Shown here one piece after another: positions 29,359-37,687 of a stretch of 64,000 nucleotides of DNA. This stretch comes from Mycobacterium colombiense (lineage in GTDB: Bacteria > Actinomycetota > Actinomycetes > Mycobacteriales > Mycobacteriaceae): contig NZ_LZKI01000033.1 in NCBI RefSeq assembly GCF_001672755.1, positions 86,858 through 150,857 of the forward strand, read 5' to 3'. Made by a program: the position numbers and the translations under genes. Numbering within the stretch: the first letter of the stretch is position 1; each line of letters opens with the position of its first letter. The notes under the pieces were generated by a model that was given only the letters and a program-made list of their open reading frames with translations, made no database searches and was not told the origin of the DNA.

Positions 29359-29570
29359 TCGATGCCCTCCCCCGGCGTGTCCCGAAGGTTTCGCTAGCCG
29401 GCGCGCAGGTCACCGCACGCATTCGCGAATAACAAGAGTGGTATTCAGGGCCCAACAAGAGTAATGTCGGTAGCGCGAAGGGCATATGACTCGGAGTGCG
29501 CCAGGCCCACCAAGCGAGCGCGGACCACAAGTGTTGATTTCGTACATCCACTCGAAAAGGTCCCTTCGCG

Positions 29571-29771
29571 ATGCCCGCTACTTCTACGCCTCCCCGACGT
29601 TATTTGTCCACTAACGAAATTGCCGAATTTTACGGTGTTCATCCGAACACAATTCGGAACTGGCTGGCTGCCGGGAAAATCAAAGCGCATCGCTCCCCTG
29701 GTGGGCGCTTGTACCGCTTCGATATTCACGAACTCGAGGCGGCAACAATCGACATCGACAACAGGCGATGA
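29571..29771 (+). CDS. MerR-type helix-turn-helix excisionase-like protein
   Basis: A 66-aa protein made almost entirely of a winged helix-turn-helix: YLSTNEIAEFYGVHPNTIR, then NWLAAGKIKAHRSPGGRLYRF. This is the MerR/excisionase DNA-binding fold (helix_turn_helix_17 type). Its position just inside attL, with the integrase at the other end, suggests a recombination directionality factor or repressor. The stop overlaps the start of the primase gene (ATGA), so both are co-translated. Confidence 0.85.
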   Translation: MPATSTPPRRYLSTNEIAEFYGVHPNTIRNWLAAGKIKAHRSPGGRLYRFDIHELEAATIDIDNRR

Positions 29772-31978
29772 CGACGAACGGAAGACTCGACCCCACCCAT
29801 CTCGACCAGCTGGCCAAGAGCGGCATAGACCCAGTATTCGCAGCGCAACGGGGCTACGAGACCATCGAAAACACTACGTCGCTGAAAGCGCTGGGCCTTG
29901 CCAAAGCCGCGCACCACCTCGTTCCGGGTCTGATGTTTCCACTGCTGCACGCTGACGGTTCCGAGGCGGGCTGGCAATACCGCCCCGACAACCCGCGACT
30001 ACGCAAAGGCAAACCGGCGAAATACGAGATACCCACCGGTCAGTCGAACGTCATTGACGTGCCGCCCGGTGTGGGTGACTGGCTGCCCGATCCCGGCGTT
30101 GAGTTGTGGGTCACCGAAGGCACAAAGAAGGCCGACTGCGGTGCGATCCGTGGACTGTGCATCGTGTCGATCAACGGCGTCTACGGCTGGCTGGGAACCA
30201 ACGGTTCCGGTGGCAAGACGGCACTACCGGACTGGCATGACATCGCACTGAACGGTCGGCGGGTGATTCTGGCGTTCGACAGCGACGCGTCACGCAAACC
30301 GCAAGTGCGCAGGGCGCTACGTGAGTTCGCGGACTGGCTGAAAATCAAGGGTGCCCGTGTCGAGTACTTGCACCTGCCCGACAACGATGACGCCAAGGTC
30401 GGACTGGACGACTATCTGGTAGACGGGCACACCATCGCCGAACTGCATGCGCTGGTGAAAGACAAACCACCGGGCGATGACAGACAATCGCTTGTCGGAC
30501 CGCCGAATTGGCCCAGGTTCGATGATGCCCGTATCAGCGAGTACATCGCAGAGCGATACCTCAAAGCCCGGTTCCGGCATTCCGGTGGCCTGGGATGGAT
30601 GCACTACGACGGCAGGCGCTGGTCGGGCGTGGGTGAACCCATCGTGACGGAAGCCGTGCGGCAAGCGGTGCTTGAGTTTCACGGCGAGGCCCTGCAACTG
30701 TATGCCACCGGTGCCATCACACAAGACCAGTTGGATAAGACGTTCGGATTGCTTTCCGCCAATCGGATTTCGGTCATCGTGAAATTGTCCAAGGGCTACC
30801 TGAACAAGCCGGATCATAGGTGGGATGCCCACCCCGATTTGCTCAACGTCGCCAACGGTGTATTGGACCTACGGGACGGCTCGGTTTCCCGGCACGACCC
30901 CGATCTGCTGCTCACCAAGCTGTGCCCAACTGAATACGACGGCAGCGCAGAGCATTCGGACTGGACGCAGGCACTGGAAGCCGTACCGGAGCAAGCACGC
31001 GAATGGCTTGCGCTGCGGCTCGGGCAGGGCCTGACCGGCCACCCCACGCCGGACGACGTGCTGTTGTTACTGAAAGGAACCGGAGAGAACGGCAAGACCA
31101 CACTCATAACCGGGATTCTGAAGGCAATCGGCTCCGATTACGCGGTGATGTTGCCCGACCGAGCACTGCTGGCGCGGCCCAGCGACCATCCCACCGAAAT
31201 CATGACGCTTCGCGAGGCGCGGCTGGCGATCATGGAGGAACTGCCGGAACTGGGCCACCTGAACGTCAAGCGGCTTAAGACGATATGCGGCACGCCGGTT
31301 CTGTCGGCCCGGTACTGCGGAAAAGACACGGTGTCGTGGGAAGCCACCCACACGGTGATCGTGACGACGAACTACTGGCCTCGGGTGGACGAGTCCGATC
31401 ACGGCACCTGGCGTCGACTGATGGCACTGGAATTCCCATTCTGCTACCGCAAGTCACATGAGGAACTCGTGACCGGTCTCGACAAGCGTGGCGACCCCGG
31501 CCTACGGGACCGGATCAAACACGGTCTGGACAAGCAGCACGAAGCGGTGCTGGCGTGGTTGGTGGCTGGTGCCGTGAGGTGGTACCAGGATGGACGGGTC
31601 ATGGGCGAACCGCCGGCCGAGGTAGCCAACGCTCTGCGGGAATGGCGGGCTGGCGCGGATCTGTTGCACTCATTTCGTTTGGAGATGATCGTCTTCGATC
31701 CCGCTGCTCACATGATGAGTACGGACGTGCAGAAGATGCTCGAGGAATGGCTGAAGGCACGTGGGCACGCCGTATGGTCGGACCAAACGTTCACCGATCG
31801 GTGGGCCGCCCATCCCGACGTGATGGCGGCTGGGGTAACCAAAAAAATGGTCCGCAGAACTCAGCCCGGGTTGCATCGCCCGCGGCTGGCCGGTAGTGCC
31901 GTTCCCAATCAGTTTCGGGCCTGGCTAGGGATGAGACCGCGATACGACAGTGACGACGTGGACAAGAAAAAACTCTGA
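29768..31978 (+). CDS. Phage/plasmid primase-helicase (P4/D5 type)
   Basis: A 736-aa replication protein. The N-terminal part holds a DUF3854/TOPRIM-like primase-associated domain (VTEGTKKADCG at 116-126, ILAFDSDASRKP at 167-178). The middle and C-terminal parts form a D5-type superfamily 3 helicase: Walker A KGTGENGKTT (436-445), LREARLAIMEELPE as the Walker B region, and VIVTTNYWPRV as motif C. It would support autonomous replication of the excised element. It overlaps the excisionase gene by 4 bp. Confidence 0.9.
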   Translation: MTTNGRLDPTHLDQLAKSGIDPVFAAQRGYETIENTTSLKALGLAKAAHHLVPGLMFPLLHADGSEAGWQYRPDNPRLRKGKPAKYEIPTGQSNVIDVPPGVGDWLPDPGVELWVTEGTKKADCGAIRGLCIVSINGVYGWLGTNGSGGKTALPDWHDIALNGRRVILAFDSDASRKPQVRRALREFADWLKIKGARVEYLHLPDNDDAKVGLDDYLVDGHTIAELHALVKDKPPGDDRQSLVGPPNWPRFDDARISEYIAERYLKARFRHSGGLGWMHYDGRRWSGVGEPIVTEAVRQAVLEFHGEALQLYATGAITQDQLDKTFGLLSANRISVIVKLSKGYLNKPDHRWDAHPDLLNVANGVLDLRDGSVSRHDPDLLLTKLCPTEYDGSAEHSDWTQALEAVPEQAREWLALRLGQGLTGHPTPDDVLLLLKGTGENGKTTLITGILKAIGSDYAVMLPDRALLARPSDHPTEIMTLREARLAIMEELPELGHLNVKRLKTICGTPVLSARYCGKDTVSWEATHTVIVTTNYWPRVDESDHGTWRRLMALEFPFCYRKSHEELVTGLDKRGDPGLRDRIKHGLDKQHEAVLAWLVAGAVRWYQDGRVMGEPPAEVANALREWRAGADLLHSFRLEMIVFDPAAHMMSTDVQKMLEEWLKARGHAVWSDQTFTDRWAAHPDVMAAGVTKKMVRRTQPGLHRPRLAGSAVPNQFRAWLGMRPRYDSDDVDKKKL

Positions 31979-32215
31979 AATTGTTCTCAAGCTTATTTGA
32001 TGGTGCTTCAGAACCAATGGACGATGGGTTCCTTGGATTAGCAAGCAGCATTAATGGGTGACACGTCCTGTAATTCAATGATTTTGGTGCAGCTCGCCGG
32101 TAGACTTGATAAAAGCGAGATCACGATGTGAGGTGCTGCGAATGGGCTGGCATTATCGCCGAGAAACGGAGACGGGTCCACCGCCTCCCGCCTGGATTTT
32201 TGTTGCGAGCACCTG

Positions 32216-32491
32216 ATGGCCAAACGACGTACCTATAAGCGCGACAAGCGGGGCCGCTTCGCATCGACTGGTAGCACCCGAGTCAAGCGGATCAGACGCA
32301 AGATAGATCGCCGCCGTCCCCGATATGTGCGAGGAAGCCTTGGCAAGACGATTCGTGTCGGCCGCGTCGGCCCCGGCGGCGAATACGCGGGTGTGCACGT
32401 CGGGGCCAAGCTTCGCACCAGGCGTCGCGGCGAATACTACGTCGGCGTTTCGGCCGGCCGCAGAATAGCGACGCCGTTCTCGCCCTATTAG
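32216..32491 (+). CDS. Small basic protein, phage-type KRDKRGRFA N-terminus
   Basis: A 91-aa highly basic protein with about a quarter Arg and Lys, starting MAKRRTYKRDKRGRFAS. A similar RDxRGRFA opening is seen in small actinophage proteins of unknown role. No domain is recognised. It stands alone in the element, 237 bp after the primase, preceded by a possible -10 (TAGACT) in the gap. A nucleic-acid-binding role is a guess from charge. The 295 bp after it (32492-32786) show no gene. Confidence 0.5.
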   Translation: MAKRRTYKRDKRGRFASTGSTRVKRIRRKIDRRRPRYVRGSLGKTIRVGRVGPGGEYAGVHVGAKLRTRRRGEYYVGVSAGRRIATPFSPY

Positions 32492-32786
32492 GGCATCAGC
32501 TAGACAGTGTGGCGGAGGGATCTGAACCCTATCCATACCTGCATTCTGGGCGCCATGTACGGGCTGAGCTGCACGTATCCATCACAGCAGATGACCCGCA
32601 ATCACCCTTCATCACGAGAAAGTGTAGGCAAAACCTGGGCGGGCTTTGTCCCCGACAAGATGCGTGTCGGGGCGCACCGATGATCGGCGAACGGCAGGCT
32701 GATGTCGCTCCAGTCCAGCCACAAGCGGGCCGCTCATCGAAGTGACGTGACGGGCTTGGCGTCGTGCATTCAAGCGCAACGGCAAT

Positions 32787-33395
32787 TCACGCGCTGTAGT
32801 TCGCTTGGTAGTGGCGGACACATGCCCAATAGGCCTGACCGCCGGTCCCCCGGGTCAGCAATTCGGCAGGGCCATTTATCGGATTCCATGTTGCCGTGTA
32901 GGTTGGCTCCCCCGCCGCTGCCGTATTCATATCCATCTCGCGGCGGTAGCAGCCGCCGTCGACATTCGCCTGGCTTCCTATCAAGTACCAAATCTTGCTT
33001 TGTTTCTTCGCCGCATCGACGGTCCTGGGGACTCGGGGATCGCTGTTGTCCGCTACTTCTTGTGTCGGCTTGTGTAGCCAGTTCTCGCGGCTCCAGCGAA
33101 GCTTTGGCACTCGGGATTCATCGGAATGGACCGGCTTTGGAATCTCTGCCGAGACCGGCACTCGACCCGCCAGCCAAGCTCGCAGCACGTCGTGCTTTGC
33201 GTTCGTGATCCTTTCGACGTCACCGTTCGCGGCGCGCTTTACCGCGCTCTCGACGGCGTCGTTCGCCGAGTATCGGACTTCGATGGTGACGGCGCCCTTG
33301 GTGAAGACGTCAGCTTCGTCCGTTGACTCGACCTGCCATCCGGAGCCATCCGCGATGTCGACGGTATCCAGTCGAGCGCCAGTTCCTTCTGCCAA
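32787..33395 (-). CDS. Unknown protein sharing the N-terminal module of its neighbour
   Basis: A 202-aa product read from a TTG start at 33395, which has an excellent AGGAGGAGG site 6 nt upstream; a longer frame to 33482 lacks this. Residues 1-63 are almost identical to those of the upstream gene (VDIADGSGWQVESTDEADVF, then VTIEVRYSANDAVESA). The rest, from about residue 70 to the end (AWACVRHYQ-like C-terminus), is unrelated to it and unrecognised. It is the last gene of the defence-type operon. The conserved start and N-terminal module argue that it is expressed. Confidence 0.72.
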   Translation of the reverse strand: MAEGTGARLDTVDIADGSGWQVESTDEADVFTKGAVTIEVRYSANDAVESAVKRAANGDVERITNAKHDVLRAWLAGRVPVSAEIPKPVHSDESRVPKLRWSRENWLHKPTQEVADNSDPRVPRTVDAAKKQSKIWYLIGSQANVDGGCYRREMDMNTAAAGEPTYTATWNPINGPAELLTRGTGGQAYWACVRHYQANYSA

Positions 33396-33398
33396 TGG
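33207..33398. repeat. 192-bp direct repeat, copy 2
   Basis: About 95% identical (9 differences over 192 bp by eye) to 34049-34240, same orientation. It spans the start codon and first 63 codons of the downstream small gene. The differences include silent changes, so the copies have been separate for some time but not long. Confidence 0.9.
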
Positions 33399-33478
33399 GT
33401 GCCTCCTCCTACACAGTTGGGCCGCAAAGGTAGACCGTAAATCTCGACTGAGTCTGGTCGGCCCTGGATGAGGAATTG

Positions 33479-34237
33479 TCAATACCCACGAATCGTCCGC
33501 CCGACGTCTAGACCCCCTACTGCTTCAATGGCTCGTTTGAAGCGGACATGCTGTTCAATGAGCCAATCCATCATCGTTGGCCATTGATCGCGATCATCGA
33601 TGCTTTCGAACGGCGACACAACGTACACGCGAGTGTCATTTTTGCCCGCCATCTCGTCCCACACCACGCTCTCTCCAAACGCGCGTTCTAGCTGGTCCTT
33701 CTTTGCTTGCAAGGCTTCAAAGCGAGCTAGGTTGACCGCCGGGTCGGGATCTACGAATGCCAGCTCTAGACGCAGGGGCCCGGGTTTAAAAGCCGAACAA
33801 AATATGGTCCGGGGCGTACCGGCGGGGAGGGTGGCATTCGGCGAGGTTCTCGACGTGCCTGCTCGCGCCTTCCAGTCGGGGTGTTCGGTGGCCACTCGGT
33901 CACGAAACTGTAGCCAGAATTCCCAGTAGAGCTGAGATCGTGCAGCGGTCGGACCTGTAGTGATGTCCGCCTCGGCTTGCTCTTGATAGTCGTTCCGACC
34001 GGTCAGCCATGATCGAACTTGGTCGACCTTCGCGGCCGCGTGCTCCCCGATCCTTTCGACGTCACCGTTCGCGGCGCGCCTTATCGCGCTCTCGACGGCG
34101 TCGTTCGCCGAGTAGCGGACTTCGATCGTGACGGCGCCCTTGGTGAACACGTCAGCTTCGTCCGTTGACTCGACCTGCCATCCGGAGCCATCCGCGATGT
34201 CGACGGTATCGAGCCGAGCGCCCGTTCTTTCTGCCAA
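33479..34237 (-). CDS. DUF4268 domain protein of the defence operon
   Basis: A 252-aa protein from a TTG start, with GAGGAGGG 7 nt upstream. Residues 1-63 form the module shared with the next gene. Residues about 100-240 match the DUF4268 pattern: RSQLYWEFWLQFRDRV, then AFKPGPLRLELAFVD, KKDQLERAFGESVVWDEMAG and DQWPTMMDWLIEQHVRFKRA. DUF4268 proteins are frequent next to restriction-type genes but have no established activity. It begins 14 bp after the McrC-like stop, so it is very probably part of the same operon. An effector, regulator or specificity role is possible. Confidence 0.8.
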   Translation of the reverse strand: MAERTGARLDTVDIADGSGWQVESTDEADVFTKGAVTIEVRYSANDAVESAIRRAANGDVERIGEHAAAKVDQVRSWLTGRNDYQEQAEADITTGPTAARSQLYWEFWLQFRDRVATEHPDWKARAGTSRTSPNATLPAGTPRTIFCSAFKPGPLRLELAFVDPDPAVNLARFEALQAKKDQLERAFGESVVWDEMAGKNDTRVYVVSPFESIDDRDQWPTMMDWLIEQHVRFKRAIEAVGGLDVGRTIRGY

Positions 34238-34240
34238 TGG
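34049..34240. repeat. 192-bp direct repeat, copy 1
   Basis: Partner of 33207-33398, covering the TTG start and first 63 codons of the DUF4268 gene. The repeat boundary falls inside the coding frames, so it reflects duplication of a protein module and not of a whole gene. Confidence 0.9.
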
Positions 34241-34250
34241 TCAACCCTCC

Positions 34251-35468
34251 TCAACAGTTGAGCTCGAGTACCTGGATAGGGGTCATCGTGCGTGCAAGGC
34301 TGTCAACCTGCCGGAGCAGATCAACCGGCTCCACTGCCAAGTCCAGCGCGTGGCAGCGGATTGTCACCCCAGCGTTCTGGACGGTATGGATGCTCACCGG
34401 CTCGTTGCCCTTCGCGTAGACGAGGTGCCCCTCCCCGAGTCCGAGAACCGTGCAGTACGCCAGCATTTGATAGAGATCGGCGTTCGGAAAGCCTTCAGGG
34501 CGTTCGGCTTTGTACTTGGCATCGACCACCGCCGCCGGTGACCCGTGCCGGCGGCACAGGAGGTCCGCGCGCATGTCCACCTGCTGCTCATCGTCCAGAA
34601 ACAGTGCGGCCTGCGTCTCGCAGTGCCAGCCGCGCTCCGTGAAAGATTCGCGCAGGGCGACTGTGACGAAGTCCTCGAAGATGCGCCACATGTCGAACAT
34701 GTAACCGGTCACGGTGACGTCGCCGAGGTGGTGATCGAAAGACTCAGCGGCCAAGACGATCTCCGCCAGACGCAGTGCCGGCTCGTAGCGGGCATTGAGC
34801 CGACTCGGCTGCCATCGCGGAACTTGGGTGCCGCGAGCGGGTACCGAGACTTCAGCCAGTGCGCGACGAAGGCGCTGCAACTGCTTGCGCGCGGGCTCGC
34901 TGACACGCGGGACGGTCAACAATCGCAGCGTGGCCAACGCCAGGAGTTGGTTCTCGGCGATGTCCACCGTGAAGTCGTCATATTCGACCGCGATTGGAAC
35001 CGGCAGCCCATACAGCCGGTTCATCTGCTCGCCGGCCAGGATGCGGCCGCGCAGCACCGGCAGCGTGTCGGTGATCGTTCGGTATCCCTGCAGTAGTCCT
35101 TGTTCGACTGCGCGGGACGCAAGACGCGCGAAAGGCTCAGCGACAGCGGGCAGCAGATCGTCGGCGGCTTCGAGCGCCACTGGGTCGTCGCGCCATATCT
35201 GCGGGTTCTGTGCGTACCCGAGCAAGAACAGCAGACGGTTCAAGTCGGTGATCTTCGGCCGAATCACGAGCTGGCGCCCGCCAACGGTGACGGCACCGAT
35301 CTTTCGACCCGGGGTCACGTCGAACAGGCCATCGTCCAGCGTCGGGGTGACCACCGCTATGCCCAGATCGGCCAACGCGCGGTACTCCGTGACTGACAGC
35401 CTGACCGTCTGGGGCGCTCCGCCCTCAGTTAGAACCAGCGGTTCCAGCATCGTCACTCGATTCGGCAT
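34251..35468 (-). CDS. McrC-like nuclease subunit
   Basis: A 405-aa protein starting at ATG 35468, which has GAGG 4 nt upstream; the frame is open further up, but that part lies inside the McrB-like gene. McrC family features: a beta-rich N-terminal part (RKIGAVTVGGRQLVIRPKI), the conserved EYDDFTVDIAENQLL block, and a C-terminal PD-(D/E)XK nuclease with Glu265, Asp302 (VDMRADLL) and DAKYK (Asp316, Lys318). It overlaps the McrB-like gene by 44 bp. McrC stimulates the McrB GTPase and supplies the DNA-cutting active site. Confidence 0.9.
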   Translation of the reverse strand: MPNRVTMLEPLVLTEGGAPQTVRLSVTEYRALADLGIAVVTPTLDDGLFDVTPGRKIGAVTVGGRQLVIRPKITDLNRLLFLLGYAQNPQIWRDDPVALEAADDLLPAVAEPFARLASRAVEQGLLQGYRTITDTLPVLRGRILAGEQMNRLYGLPVPIAVEYDDFTVDIAENQLLALATLRLLTVPRVSEPARKQLQRLRRALAEVSVPARGTQVPRWQPSRLNARYEPALRLAEIVLAAESFDHHLGDVTVTGYMFDMWRIFEDFVTVALRESFTERGWHCETQAALFLDDEQQVDMRADLLCRRHGSPAAVVDAKYKAERPEGFPNADLYQMLAYCTVLGLGEGHLVYAKGNEPVSIHTVQNAGVTIRCHALDLAVEPVDLLRQVDSLARTMTPIQVLELNC

Positions 35469-37668
35469 CGACCTCAAGTGCCGCAGCAGCTTTCGCAGAG
35501 ATACTCTTCTTAAGCACGTCCAGCCCGTATCGGGCGCGGACGTCGACGTTGCGATCGCCGAAATGGTGCTCCTCAAGCAGCGGCAGGATGTCGGTGCGCC
35601 ACATGAGCTCCAGGGCTTTACCCGTGGGGTCATGGGCGATCCCGTCGCGCATGAAGTACGACGGACCAATCTTGAAGTCGGCGTCGGCAATGCGCGAGTT
35701 CAGTTCCTCATGCAAATCGGCCAGTCTGCTCGGGTGGCCTTTGGAGGCCAGCCAGCTCCGGAGGATCCCGCGGGTGGGTTCCTCGGACGGGTGTAGTGGC
35801 AGAAACGCGAATCGGCGCCGCAGTGCGCCATCCACGAGGGCAATGGAACGGTCCGCAGTATTCATGGTGCCGATTACGAAGATGTTCTTCGGGAGTGAGA
35901 AAGGCTCGGAACTGTCCGACGAATACATCAGGTCGATCGTTTGGTCTCGATACTCCAACAGGAAGTAGAGCTCTCCAAAAATTTTCGCCAGGTTGCCGCG
36001 GTTAATCTCGTCGATGATCAGAACGTATGCGGCAGCAGGGTTGTCGGCGGCTTTGTCGACCAGTGATCGGAGCGGGCCGGCCTTCAATGTGAACCCGATC
36101 TGCCCGGTAGCCTCGCCTTGTGGCCGGAAACCCTCGAAGAAGTCTTCGTAGGAGTAAGCCGGGTGGAACTGGACCAGCTTCACGTTCGATTTGTCGGTGA
36201 GATAGCTGGCGAGTTCCCTTGCAATGTAGGTCTTTCCAGTGCCTGGTGGTCCATAAAAGATGAGTTGGCGACGTTCCCGGAGGAGGTCGATGCAGTCCTG
36301 CAGCCAGTCGACGCCGACGTGGAGCCGTTCCGCCAATCCGCTCGTGGCATCTGGCAGATGAACTGCTTCGGACTGTGGCCCTTGTGGGCGACGCTCCGCC
36401 AACGCGGTAAGCGTCTCCAGGTGTTGGCTCAAGTCCAGAACCTCGCCCTGCGCACTTAGACGCCCGGCGATATCGTCGGGTAGATCGCCCCACGGGCATG
36501 GATGATCGAACCACTTCACCGGCCGGCGCAGGTTGGATCGGCCGTCGCTACTCGCGACGAACTCAGCGGGACCGGTGACGGAGCCAAAGTGGACAGCACC
36601 CTGACTCACCGTGACGATCAGATCGCCGGGGTGCATACGCTCCAGGAACGCAAGGAACTCGTCGAACTTTTCTTGACGAGCGGCATAGCCCGAGGAGCCA
36701 TAATCCGTTTCGACGAACTCTTTGAGTTCATCGCGCATGACATCAACATCAATCCGCCGTAGCAGGCTCGCCGCCAGCGACACCGACTGCTTGCGCCGCC
36801 AGATCGGCACCATGTCTTGGCCTTTGACGTTGGACCCGTGAATCTTCCATGCGTGCTGCACGGCAGGCCCGGGTGTCTTCAACCAACGCTCTATCCACGG
36901 CTTCGCGTAGAGGTCGACGTGGCCACCCTCGGCCTCGGTGATCGCTTCATAGATCTGGGCAATGTCGGTGTCGAGGTCGCCGGACGGAGCGGCGAGGTAC
37001 TTTCCGGCGAGTCCGTCGCGAAGTGCCGTCCGGTGGTCGATATTCACGATAGGCAGATAAAAGTGCGGGAATGCCAAGTACAGCAACGATTGCCGTTGGG
37101 CTGCTTGGCCGGTCGGAACAGCGTTGACTTCTTCACGGAAGATCAGCGGTTCGGCTAATGCGTCGACTTGGCGCTGTTCAGGCAGCGATTTGAAGTGGCG
37201 GGCGAACTGAATGAGGTACACGATCTGCGCCCACCGGTAGGTGGTGAACGCCTGACCGCCGTTGAACACTCCACCGCCCAGCAGTGCGGCCTCAACGTCA
37301 TCCGGCAGCGTGACCGGGGCGCGGCTCATGTTGAGGACGTTCTCCACCTGTTTCACCTTCAGCGTGCCGCCGAGATTCGTGATGGGAAGAGTGTTCAAAA
37401 TGAGGAGCTCGGCGAAAAGCTGCACAGCGGCCGGCGACGTGCCAGCCAGCTGGTGCTCCAGCTTCTCGAAGAAGCCACCGGGACCGGCGTCAGGTCGATC
37501 GACGTACTCCCTGGTGAGTTCATCGAGATTCGCCATGGTCCAGACCGCGTGCCCCGGCGTAAGGAGCGAATCGTCCTTGCCGAGGCCCGAATCAATCTGC
37601 CGCCGACCGATTCTCTCGACCCCAATTGCGGCCTCGCGAGCGAAAGTCCCGACCTCTAGCTCGGTCAT
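35425..37668 (-). CDS. McrB-like GTPase with EVE/PUA-type reader domain
   Basis: A 747-aa AAA+ protein. The N-terminal 340 residues are helical and not recognised. Residues about 346-412 (HPGDLIVTVSQGAVHFGSVTG, VKWFDHPCPWGDLP) fit an EVE/PUA-like modified-base reader of the type seen in McrB-family N-termini. The C-terminal AAA+ domain has Walker A GPPGTGKT (473-480), Walker B VLIIDEINRGN and the McrB GTPase signature MNTADRS (602-608), followed by ALRRRFAF. It starts 19 bp after the methyltransferase stop. It probably senses modified DNA and powers the McrC-like nuclease. Confidence 0.9.
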   Translation of the reverse strand: MTELEVGTFAREAAIGVERIGRRQIDSGLGKDDSLLTPGHAVWTMANLDELTREYVDRPDAGPGGFFEKLEHQLAGTSPAAVQLFAELLILNTLPITNLGGTLKVKQVENVLNMSRAPVTLPDDVEAALLGGGVFNGGQAFTTYRWAQIVYLIQFARHFKSLPEQRQVDALAEPLIFREEVNAVPTGQAAQRQSLLYLAFPHFYLPIVNIDHRTALRDGLAGKYLAAPSGDLDTDIAQIYEAITEAEGGHVDLYAKPWIERWLKTPGPAVQHAWKIHGSNVKGQDMVPIWRRKQSVSLAASLLRRIDVDVMRDELKEFVETDYGSSGYAARQEKFDEFLAFLERMHPGDLIVTVSQGAVHFGSVTGPAEFVASSDGRSNLRRPVKWFDHPCPWGDLPDDIAGRLSAQGEVLDLSQHLETLTALAERRPQGPQSEAVHLPDATSGLAERLHVGVDWLQDCIDLLRERRQLIFYGPPGTGKTYIARELASYLTDKSNVKLVQFHPAYSYEDFFEGFRPQGEATGQIGFTLKAGPLRSLVDKAADNPAAAYVLIIDEINRGNLAKIFGELYFLLEYRDQTIDLMYSSDSSEPFSLPKNIFVIGTMNTADRSIALVDGALRRRFAFLPLHPSEEPTRGILRSWLASKGHPSRLADLHEELNSRIADADFKIGPSYFMRDGIAHDPTGKALELMWRTDILPLLEEHHFGDRNVDVRARYGLDVLKKSISAKAAAALEVDAESSDDAGTAGSN

Positions 37669-37687
37669 CGCGCTGCTCCCCTACACG

